From: Deltaproteobacteria bacterium
GTDB lineage: Bacteria > Desulfobacterota > Binatia > UBA9968 > JAJDTQ01
Length of the DNA: 56,364 bases
Reading direction: 5' to 3'
Assembly (NCBI GenBank): GCA_026712905.1
Contig: JAPOPM010000159.1
Coordinates: 1 to 56,364 of the forward strand
Part shown: positions 49,725 to 56,364 of the stretch, one piece after another
Numbering within the stretch: position 1 is the first letter of the stretch
Layout of the letters: every line of letters starts with the position of its first letter
Program-made: the position numbers and the translations under genes
The notes under the pieces: generated by a model
The model's database searches: none
Told to the model about the DNA's origin: nothing
What the model saw: the letters and a program-made list of their open reading frames with translations, nothing else

Positions 49725-50765
49725 TTACTTCTCCAGGCCCACGATCTTCCGGGCGCGGCTCAGCACCTCCGGCGTCATCTGCGTCTTCATGTTGTTGATG
49801 AGGTCGGTCAGCCACTTGCCGCTCTTGGGGTTGATGTCCAGGCGGGTCCGCTTGGCGTCGACCAGGAACCCGGGATCCTTCAGCGTGGCATGGAACGCTT
49901 TTCGCAGTATCTCGACCCTGTCAGCCGGCGTCCCCGGCGGCACGGCCCACGGCCGCAGCATGGCCGCCGGCAGGAGCAGCACCTCCATGAAGGCGACGTC
50001 CGCGGGCTTCGTGATCCTCTCGTTCACGAACGGCACCTTGCGCTCGTCCAGCTCCGCGTGCCGGTCGAAACCGATGTACGCCATGATCTTGGCGTCCCCG
50101 TCGTCGATCATCGACATGCCGGTGGATTTCACCGAGTCCCAACTCCACCCCGTGAGCCCATCCACCTCCTTCTGCAACAGCGCGGCGCGAATGCGCGCCG
50201 TTCCCACGTAGCCGGAGACGATCTTGGAGGTGTCGCCGAAGATGTTGTTCATGGCCAGGGGGATGCTGCAGGTAAGGCTGTTGAGCGACGTGCAGCCGAA
50301 GATCAGCGGCTTCGTCTTGGGATCGAGCCACTGGTCCATGGTCTGTATCGGGGAGTCCTTCCGCACCACCGCGGTGACGGGGCCGCTGTTGGCCAGACCC
50401 AGCCAGATCATCTTGGTGACGTCATACTTGATGTCCGGGAAGCCCAGGAACTGCGCCTGCGCCACGCCCCAGCTCGGCTGGATCAGCGTAAGGCCGTCCT
50501 TCTTGCTCACGTTGTATACATAGTTGGTGCCGATGAGGCCGCTGGCTCCCGGTATGTTGACGACGATCACCTTGGGGTTGCCCGGAATGTGCTTCCCGAG
50601 GTGGCGTCCGAAGAGGCGGGAGTAGGTGTCGTAGCCGCCCCCCGGGGCGTGCACTGAAACGATCCTCACGGTCTTTTTCTCGTAGAAGGACGCCGCCGCG
50701 GCCGTGCTCGCGCACGCCAGCAGCACCGCCACGATGAGTCCGATCCATGCCACACGTCGATCCAT
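49725..50765 (-). CDS. Bug-family periplasmic solute-binding protein, copy 2
   Basis: A 346-aa exported protein, signal peptide about 1-24, with the same order of motifs as copy 1: 'FYEKKTVRIVSVHAPGGGYDTYSRLFGRHLGKHIPGNP', 'IPGASGLIGTNYVYN' and 'PLIFGCTSLNSLTCSIPLAMNNIFGDTSKI'. The two genes are adjacent and co-oriented, so they arose by tandem duplication; differences cluster near the ligand cleft (for example 'QLSWDSAQAQYLNY' against 'QPSWGVAQAQFLGF'), suggesting different ligands. It is first in the block, divergent from a CoA-transferase gene. Confidence 0.9.
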   Translation of the reverse strand: MDRRVAWIGLIVAVLLACASTAAAASFYEKKTVRIVSVHAPGGGYDTYSRLFGRHLGKHIPGNPKVIVVNIPGASGLIGTNYVYNVSKKDGLTLIQPSWGVAQAQFLGFPDIKYDVTKMIWLGLANSGPVTAVVRKDSPIQTMDQWLDPKTKPLIFGCTSLNSLTCSIPLAMNNIFGDTSKIVSGYVGTARIRAALLQKEVDGLTGWSWDSVKSTGMSMIDDGDAKIMAYIGFDRHAELDERKVPFVNERITKPADVAFMEVLLLPAAMLRPWAVPPGTPADRVEILRKAFHATLKDPGFLVDAKRTRLDINPKSGKWLTDLINNMKTQMTPEVLSRARKIVGLEK

Positions 50766-50919
50766 GATGGTTCTCCTTGTGAGGTTGAAGAGTCCTATCC
50801 TGATCGCACCGGGCTACGATAAACCAGCGGGCGGGGCATTTCAACAACGACTCGTCATCGCCGGCTTGTCCAACGGCCGCGCCCGTGATTCTATCGGAGG
50901 CGAACCCTTCGGAGGCCCC

Positions 50920-52059
50920 ATGTCCAAACCGATCCTCGACGGCGTCAAGGTCCTGGACCTGAGCCACATGTATCCGGGCACGCTGTGCACCTGGCTCCTG
51001 GCGGCCCTGGGCGCCGAGATTCTCAAGGTGGAAGGGCCTGACGCGGTGCGCTCGGGCGCGCCCTACCTCAACCAGGGCAAGAGGAGCATCACGCTCAACC
51101 TCAAGTCCGGCGCCGGACGCGAGATCGTTCACTCCCTGGCAAGGCAAGCGGACATCGTGGTGGAGGGGTTCAGGCCCGGGGTCGCGCGCCGGCTCCGGGT
51201 GGACTACGACACCTTCCGGGAACTGAACCCCAGGCTCGTCTATTGCTCCATTTCCAGTTTCGGCCAGAGCGGCCCGTCGGTGGCGTACTCCGCCCACGAC
51301 ATCAACTTCCTGGCCCTGAGCGGCATGCTCGCCATCGGCCGGGAGGCGGGCCGCCGGCCGCTGCCGCCCGCGGCCCAGGTGGCCGACGTGGCGGGCGGCG
51401 GCTACCCGGCCCTGACCGCCATCCTCGCCGCCTACATCGGTGTGTTGCGGGAAGGGGAGGGGCGCTACATCGACATCTCCATGTTCGACTGGACCCTGCT
51501 TCTGGTGGCGCGGTACCTGATGCTCGAGCCGCCGCCGCGCAGGTCGAGTCCGGAGGTCAAGCGCGAGCACGCCACCCTGGCCGGCACCGCGGCATGCTAC
51601 GATACCTACGAGGCGGCGGACGGCGGGTTCGTGTCGCTGGCGGCCCTGGGACCCGAGCAGTGGGGGGTCCTGTGCAAGGCCCTGGGGCTGGAACGGTACA
51701 CCGGGGCGGCCTTCGACCCGGAGCAGACCCCGCGCATCAAGGCGGCCATGCGCCGTACCTTCAAGACCCGTCCACGGGACGACTGGGTCGCGCTGCTCCG
51801 GGACGACCACGGCCTGTCCGTGGCGCCGGTGTACGAGCCCGAGGAAGTTCTGGGAGACCCGCACGTGCGCTTTCGCAAGACGCTGGCGCGGCGGAAGGGG
51901 ACCGGTGCCGTGGAGTTCACGCCGCCGTTCTGGTTCGCGGGCGCGCGCAAGCCCGGAGGGAAGATCTGCCGGGTGGGCCAGCACACCGGCGCCGTGCTCA
52001 AGGAACTTGGCTATACGCCCGGGGAGATCCGGGCGCTGCGCAAGGCGGGCGCCGTTTGA
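50920..52059 (+). CDS. Class III CoA-transferase (single, with catalytic Asp)
   Basis: A 379-aa CaiB/BaiF family protein. 'VKVLDLSHMYPGTLCTWLLAALGAEILKVEGPD', 'LNQGKRSITLNLKSGAGREIVHSLA', 'ISSFGQSGPSVAYSAHDINFLALSG' and Asp156 in 'AQVADVAGGGYPA' at the catalytic position. It resembles alpha-methylacyl-CoA racemases and CoA-transferases of the same fold; the two cannot be split confidently here. CGGAGG ends 6 nt before the ATG. It is followed by a citrate-synthase family gene in the same direction, 98 nt away. Confidence 0.87.
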   Translation: MSKPILDGVKVLDLSHMYPGTLCTWLLAALGAEILKVEGPDAVRSGAPYLNQGKRSITLNLKSGAGREIVHSLARQADIVVEGFRPGVARRLRVDYDTFRELNPRLVYCSISSFGQSGPSVAYSAHDINFLALSGMLAIGREAGRRPLPPAAQVADVAGGGYPALTAILAAYIGVLREGEGRYIDISMFDWTLLLVARYLMLEPPPRRSSPEVKREHATLAGTAACYDTYEAADGGFVSLAALGPEQWGVLCKALGLERYTGAAFDPEQTPRIKAAMRRTFKTRPRDDWVALLRDDHGLSVAPVYEPEEVLGDPHVRFRKTLARRKGTGAVEFTPPFWFAGARKPGGKICRVGQHTGAVLKELGYTPGEIRALRKAGAV

Positions 52060-52157
52060 CCTCGGTTGAACGCCGGTCCTTATTGAAGTAATTGTCCGAT
52101 ATCCCCTTGGAGGGGCATTCCGGGCGCCGCGGTGCGGCGCCCTCGTGGGAGGCAAGG

Positions 52158-53279
52158 ATGTCAGAGGTGAAGCCGGGGCTGGAAGGGGTGGTTGCCGGAG
52201 AGACGGCCATCTGCTCGGTCCGTCCGGAAGGCGAGTTGATCTACCGGGGCTACGACGTGCACGATCTGGCCGAGCAGGCACGCTTTGAAGAAGTGGCTTA
52301 TCTCGTGCTGCGCGGCAGGCTCCCCAACGCGGCGGAGATGGATGCGTTCGACGCGGAGTTGCGCTCGAACCGCGCGTTGCCGGCGGGCGTGGTGGAGAGC
52401 CTGAACGGGCTCCCGCCCGACGCGGTGCCCATGGACGCCCTGCGCACCGCGGTCTCGGCGCTGGCGCTGTACGATCCCGATGCCGGCGATGATTCCCACG
52501 ACGCCAACCTGAGAAAGGCGACGCGCCTCCTTGCGCGTCTGGCCACGGCGGTGGCGGCGCTGCACCGGCTCTCCCAGGGGCTGGAGGTGGTGGCGCCGGA
52601 CCCCGAGCTCAACCACGCGGCCAACTTCCTCTACATGCTGCGCGGCGAGCGGCCGGACGAGTTCGAGGCCAGGGTGCTGGAGGTGACGCTGATCCTCTAT
52701 ATGGAGCACGAGTTCAACGCCTCGACCTTCACCGCCCGGGTGATCGCCTCCACGCTGTCGGACCTCTACGGTGCGGTGGTGGGCGCCATCGCCGCCCTCA
52801 AGGGGCCGCTCCACGGCGGCGCCAACGAGAAGGCCATGGACGTGATCCTGGAGATCGGCGAGCCGGCCCGGGCCGAGGCCTGGGTGGAGGAGAGCCTGCG
52901 GCAGAAGAAGCGCGTGATGGGATTCGGCCACCGTATCTACAAGACCGCGGACTCCCGGGTGGAGGTGGCCAAGAAGTGGGGCGGCCTGCTCGGCAAGCAG
53001 CTCGACGACACGCGGTTGAGCGATATCTGCGTCAAGGTGGAGGACGTCATGCGCCGGGAGAAGAACCTCTGCCCCAACGTGGACTTCTATGCCGCGCCCA
53101 TCTACCACATGATGAAGATTCCCATCAGCCTCAACACCCCCATATTCGCCATGAGCCGGGTGGTGGGCTGGTCGGCGCACATCATCGAGCAAATCGACAA
53201 CAACCGGCTGTTCCGGCCCAATTCAAAGTACGTGGGGGCCACGGGCCTCGAATTCCAGCCGCTGGACCGGCGCGGCTGA
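52158..53279 (+). CDS. Citrate synthase / 2-methylcitrate synthase family protein
   Basis: A 373-aa type II citrate synthase. Catalytic residues: His in 'GPLHGGANEKAMD' and in 'GFGHRIYK' and Asp in 'CPNVDFYAAPIYHMM'; 'LILYMEHEFNASTFTARVIASTLSDLYGAVVGAIAAL' is conserved. It condenses oxaloacetate with acetyl-CoA or propionyl-CoA. The setting among CoA-transferases and beta-oxidation genes, and not beside TCA genes, favours an accessory (methylcitrate-like) role, but sequence alone does not decide. The ATG at 52158 follows GGGAGGCAAGG; 22 more codons upstream are open but lack homology. Confidence 0.9.
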   Translation: MSEVKPGLEGVVAGETAICSVRPEGELIYRGYDVHDLAEQARFEEVAYLVLRGRLPNAAEMDAFDAELRSNRALPAGVVESLNGLPPDAVPMDALRTAVSALALYDPDAGDDSHDANLRKATRLLARLATAVAALHRLSQGLEVVAPDPELNHAANFLYMLRGERPDEFEARVLEVTLILYMEHEFNASTFTARVIASTLSDLYGAVVGAIAALKGPLHGGANEKAMDVILEIGEPARAEAWVEESLRQKKRVMGFGHRIYKTADSRVEVAKKWGGLLGKQLDDTRLSDICVKVEDVMRREKNLCPNVDFYAAPIYHMMKIPISLNTPIFAMSRVVGWSAHIIEQIDNNRLFRPNSKYVGATGLEFQPLDRRG

Positions 53280-53300
53280 TCGGAGGACGCGGTCGGACCC

Positions 53301-55754
53301 ATGGCGGAGCCGCAAACCGCACCACAAGCGCTGGATGGCGTAAGGGTCCTGGAGCTGGCGGGTCCCGAGGGCGAGTACTGCGGCAAGCTGCTGGCCGACT
53401 TCGGCGCCGAGGTGATCAAGGTGGAGCCGCCCGGGGGCAGCCCTTCCCGCGGCGAGCCTCCGTTCAAGGACGACCGGCCGGGTTCCGAAAGCAGCCTTTC
53501 CTTCCTCTACTTCAACGCCAACAAGAAGAGCATCATCGCGGACCTCGCTACCGACGCCGGCCGGGAGCGCGTCGGGCGCCTGGCCCGGACCGCGGACGTG
53601 GTGCTGGAGAGTTCCGCGCCCGGGTCCCTCGCGGACATGGGCCTGGGACACGGGGACTTGCTCGCCGCCAACCCGCGCCTGGTCTACGCGTCCGTTACGG
53701 CGTTCGGCCAGAACGGGCCCTACAGCCGGTACCGCTGGTCCGGTCTGGTGGCCTTCGCCATGGGCGGGCTCATGTATGTCAGCGGCAAGCCGTCGTTGCC
53801 GCCGGTGAACGCGCCCGGCGCGCAGGCGTTCCTGGTGGGCTCGGCCCACGCCGCGCTGGCGATCTTGATGGCGTTGTGGCACGTGCGGCAGGGCGGCGCG
53901 GGACAGCACATCGACGTGTCGATGATGGATTGCCTGGCGGCCATGGAGAACATGGTCTCGCGTTCCGCTTCCACCGGCGTCCACCCGCGCCGGGACGGCA
54001 CCCAGCACCGCTTCGCCACCCCCGGCACGATCTATCGCTGCCGGGATGGCTTCGTGCATATCTTCGTGACCAACTCCCAGCCGGGGGCGTGGGAGCGGTT
54101 CGTGGATTGGCTGGGGCGCCCGGCGGCGCTGACGGGCGACGAGTTCGGGGACCCGGTCTATCGCCGGGCCCACGTGGCGGAGGTGGACCAGGTCGTGTCC
54201 GAGGTCCTGGCGGAGTTGCCCAAGGAAAAAGTCTACGAGGAGTTGCAGGACTGCCACATCCCCTGCGCCCCGGTGAACACGCCGCTCGAGTTCGTGCGCG
54301 ACCGCCACATCCAGTCCCGTGGCCTGGTCGTGGATACCGTCCACCCGCGATTCGGTCCCATGGAGTTTCCGGCCCGGCCCTACAAGACCGATAGCTGCCG
54401 GTTCCGGCATCACGCTCCGGCGGCGGGGGAGCACGACCGGGAGCTGCTCGATGGCGGGGAACCGACGCCGGTTCATTCGCGTCGCGCCGATCCGTGGCCG
54501 GCGCGGGACGACGACGCGCACCGCGCGTCGTCGTCCGGGGTTTCCGTGGAAAACGGCGCGCTGCCCCTGGAAGGCATTCGCGTGGCCGACTTCACCCACA
54601 TGGTCGCCGGCCCCTACGGCACCATGCAGCTCGCCTACTTCGGCGCCGAGGTGATCAAGATCGAGTCCCGGGCGCGGCCCGACACCTGGCGCATCCGCGA
54701 GGGCAACAAGGACGTGGAAGCGTCGCTGCCGTTTGCCGACCACAACCGGAACAAGCTTTCGATCACCGCCAACCTCAAGTCCGAAGAGGGCAGGGACGTG
54801 GCGCGGCGCATCATCGCCGAGAGCGACGTGGTGGTGGAAAACTTCAGCGTCGGAGTCATGGATCGCCTCGGCCTGGGCTACGAGGAGCTCAAGGCGCTGA
54901 AGCCCGACATCATCATGATCCGGCTTCAGGGGCTCGGCACCACCGGCCCCCGGAAGAACTACGTGACCTGGGGCCCCAGCCTGATGCCGTTTTCCGGCAT
55001 GACCTGGCTCTGGAACCACCCGGACGGCGGTGCGCCCGTGGGGTCGCAGACCTCTTATCCCGACTACATCGTTTCCATTCACATGGCCTTCGTGCTGATG
55101 GCGGCGCTACATCACAGGGCCAACACGGGCGAGGGGCAGTTCATCGACATCGCCCAGGGCGAGGTCACGGCATCGCTCATCGGGCCGGCGCTGCTGGACG
55201 GCCTGGTCAACGGACGCGCCACCAGGCCCGTGGGCAACCGCGGTTACGCGAGCGCTCCCCACGGCTGTTACCCGTCCCGGGGCGACGACGCGTGGTGTGC
55301 CGTCTCGGTGGCGGATGACGAGGAATGGCGCCGTTTCTGCACCGCCACCGGCCATCACGCGGCGCTCGGGGACGAGCGGTTCGCTACCGCCGACAGGAGG
55401 CTGGCCAACGCTGGGGCTCTGGATGAATTGGTGTCGGAATGGACCCGACAGCGGAGTCCGCGCGAGGTCATGGAGGCCCTCCAGGCGAGTGGTGTGACCG
55501 CCGGCATGGTGTCCGACGGCACCACCCTCGTCGCCGACCCGCACTTGCGGAGCCGCGGCTCCGTGGTCGAGCACGAGCACCCGCGCCAGGGCCGGCTCAC
55601 GCTGCCGGGCATCGTGATGAAGCTGTCCGGGACACCGGGCGAGATCCGCCGCCATGCCCCGTTGCTGGGGCAGGATACCCACGCGGTCCTGCACGGTTTG
55701 CTGGGATTGGGCGAGGAGGAGATTCGCGGCCTGGAGGCCGCCGGGGCGTTTTGA
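53301..55754 (+). CDS. Fused two-domain class III CoA-transferase
   Basis: An 817-aa protein made of two full CaiB/BaiF domains joined by an acidic/basic linker (about 385-425). The N-half (about 8-380) has 'VRVLELAGPEGEYCGKLLADFGAEVIKVEPPG' and 'GQHIDVSMMDCLAAME', and Phe177 where the catalytic Asp should be. The C-half (about 426-817) has 'IRVADFTHMVAGPYGTMQLAYFGAEVIKIES' and Asp588 ('TSYPDYIVSIHMAF') at the catalytic position. The order (inactive then active) and local motifs match the separate gene pair at 38724-41134, so this is a covalently linked version of the same heteromer. It lies 21 nt after the citrate-synthase family gene. Confidence 0.9.
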   Translation: MAEPQTAPQALDGVRVLELAGPEGEYCGKLLADFGAEVIKVEPPGGSPSRGEPPFKDDRPGSESSLSFLYFNANKKSIIADLATDAGRERVGRLARTADVVLESSAPGSLADMGLGHGDLLAANPRLVYASVTAFGQNGPYSRYRWSGLVAFAMGGLMYVSGKPSLPPVNAPGAQAFLVGSAHAALAILMALWHVRQGGAGQHIDVSMMDCLAAMENMVSRSASTGVHPRRDGTQHRFATPGTIYRCRDGFVHIFVTNSQPGAWERFVDWLGRPAALTGDEFGDPVYRRAHVAEVDQVVSEVLAELPKEKVYEELQDCHIPCAPVNTPLEFVRDRHIQSRGLVVDTVHPRFGPMEFPARPYKTDSCRFRHHAPAAGEHDRELLDGGEPTPVHSRRADPWPARDDDAHRASSSGVSVENGALPLEGIRVADFTHMVAGPYGTMQLAYFGAEVIKIESRARPDTWRIREGNKDVEASLPFADHNRNKLSITANLKSEEGRDVARRIIAESDVVVENFSVGVMDRLGLGYEELKALKPDIIMIRLQGLGTTGPRKNYVTWGPSLMPFSGMTWLWNHPDGGAPVGSQTSYPDYIVSIHMAFVLMAALHHRANTGEGQFIDIAQGEVTASLIGPALLDGLVNGRATRPVGNRGYASAPHGCYPSRGDDAWCAVSVADDEEWRRFCTATGHHAALGDERFATADRRLANAGALDELVSEWTRQRSPREVMEALQASGVTAGMVSDGTTLVADPHLRSRGSVVEHEHPRQGRLTLPGIVMKLSGTPGEIRRHAPLLGQDTHAVLHGLLGLGEEEIRGLEAAGAF

Positions 55755-55827
55755 GCACGGACGGCCGGGAATGACCCGAAGCGCCCGGGGAATGACGGAT
55801 TCGACGTGGAGAGGAGCAAGCAACGAC

Positions 55828-56364
55828 ATGGACTATGAAGCCATCATATTCGAGAAGAAGCACGGCATTGCCTACGTGACCCTGAACCGTCCGGAAGTGC
55901 TGAATGCGCGCAACCGGCGCATGCGCGAGGATCTCATCCATGCGGTTACGGCCATCCGGGCGGACCCGGAGGTGCGGGTGGTGATTCTTACCGGCGCGGG
56001 GGAGCGGTCGTTCTCGGCCGGTCGTGACCTTAAGGAAGCGGCGCAGGAAAAGGTCGGCGTGGTGGCGGCGCGGCAGGCGAAGATGGAGATCAGCGACACC
56101 GAGATGATCGCGCGGCTCAACAAGCCGGTGATCGCGGCCATCAATGGATTCGCCCTGGGCGGCGGCTGCGAGCTGGCGCTGGCCTGCGACATCCGGGTGG
56201 CGGTGGAAGGGGCCAAGGTGGGACTCCCGGAAGTCTCCCGCGGCATGATCCCCGGCAGCGGCGGCACCCAGCGCCTGTCGCGGGTGGTGGGGCTCGGCAA
56301 GGCGCTGGAGCTGATCCTCACGGGCAGCGTGATCGACGCGGAGGAAGCCTGCCGCATCGGTCTG
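55828..56364 (+). CDS. Enoyl-CoA hydratase/isomerase family protein (3' end outside window)
   Basis: The first 179 codons of a crotonase-fold protein. 'IAYVTLNRPEVLNARNRRM', 'ILTGAGERSFSAGRDLKEAA' (first oxyanion-hole segment), 'NKPVIAAINGFALGGGCELALACDIRVA' (second) and 'GLPEVSRGMIPGSGGTQRLSRVVG' carrying the catalytic Glu region are seen. It hydrates enoyl-CoA made by an acyl-CoA dehydrogenase such as that at 37.5 kb. GAGAGGAG lies about 9 nt before the ATG. The gap after the fused CoA-transferase contains short GGGAATGAC fragments related to the palindromic repeat family. Confidence 0.9.
   Translation, partial: MDYEAIIFEKKHGIAYVTLNRPEVLNARNRRMREDLIHAVTAIRADPEVRVVILTGAGERSFSAGRDLKEAAQEKVGVVAARQAKMEISDTEMIARLNKPVIAAINGFALGGGCELALACDIRVAVEGAKVGLPEVSRGMIPGSGGTQRLSRVVGLGKALELILTGSVIDAEEACRIGL

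Noticed and set aside
1-56364. tRNA or rRNA genes
   Set aside because: Scanning intergenic gaps by eye found no cloverleaf or rRNA signature; nearly all of the window is protein-coding. A covariance-model scan would be decisive.

Overview
The window is G+C-rich, densely packed bacterial DNA with Gram-negative character: a RodZ-type cell-shape protein, Bug-type periplasmic binding proteins, and signal peptides followed by short periplasmic-type domains. No rRNA, tRNA or ribosomal-protein gene is visible, so the lineage cannot be fixed from sequence alone. The mix of class III CoA-transferases, orphan Bug proteins, amidohydrolases, an AOR/NAD-formate dehydrogenase block and a mono-modular reducing PKS resembles environmental or sponge-associated lineages such as Tectomicrobia or Binatota-like Desulfobacterota. 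That placement is inference.

Layout. 1-5 kb: a palindromic repeat, a DUF523/DUF1722 protein, an HtrA-like protein that has lost its catalytic triad, a PEP-mutase/isocitrate-lyase family enzyme and an MFS transporter whose best ribosome-binding site points to an ATT start. 4.5-12.8 kb: a molybdenum/tungsten block with a NarM-like nitrate-reductase-associated protein, a MobA-MoaD fusion overlapping an aldehyde:ferredoxin oxidoreductase, a nested palindromic repeat, and a two-subunit NAD-linked formate dehydrogenase. 12.8-15.2 kb (minus): a nucleotidyltransferase-like protein, a TPM protein, LemA, and a 23-residue membrane-peptide ORF with its own near-consensus promoter.

15.3-28.8 kb is the most distinctive region. 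An NCS2-like permease with a C-terminal ATPase-like domain overlaps a 3440-aa type I PKS by 4 nt. The PKS reads KS-AT-DH-MT-ER-KR-ACP-KS-AT*, where AT* has lost its nucleophile and its small subdomain. A free-standing ACP and an alpha/beta-hydrolase follow. Together they look like an iterative, fully reducing, C-methylating synthase for a methyl-branched fatty-acyl product, with a second intact KS at the C-terminus and carrier and release functions supplied in trans.

28.8-37.5 kb: ClpP, an FAD oxidoreductase, threonine aldolase, RodZ-like protein, a DUF3179 protein with an in-frame TGA in place of the first Cys of its CPLC motif (followed by a bacterial-SECIS-like hairpin: a candidate selenoprotein), SDR, aminotransferase, aldo/keto reductase and an FmdB zinc ribbon. 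37.5-56.4 kb: acyl-CoA metabolism, with an acyl-CoA dehydrogenase plus a two-gene class III CoA-transferase, a single CoA-transferase, a citrate-synthase family protein, an 817-aa fusion of the same two-part CoA-transferase and the start of an enoyl-CoA hydratase. Interspersed are a Uma2 nuclease-like protein, a methyltransferase, an ornithine-cyclodeaminase family protein, a radical SAM protein with unusual Cys spacing, an amidohydrolase, a thiolase/DUF35 pair and two tandem Bug proteins. At least three families of short palindromic repeats lie between genes.
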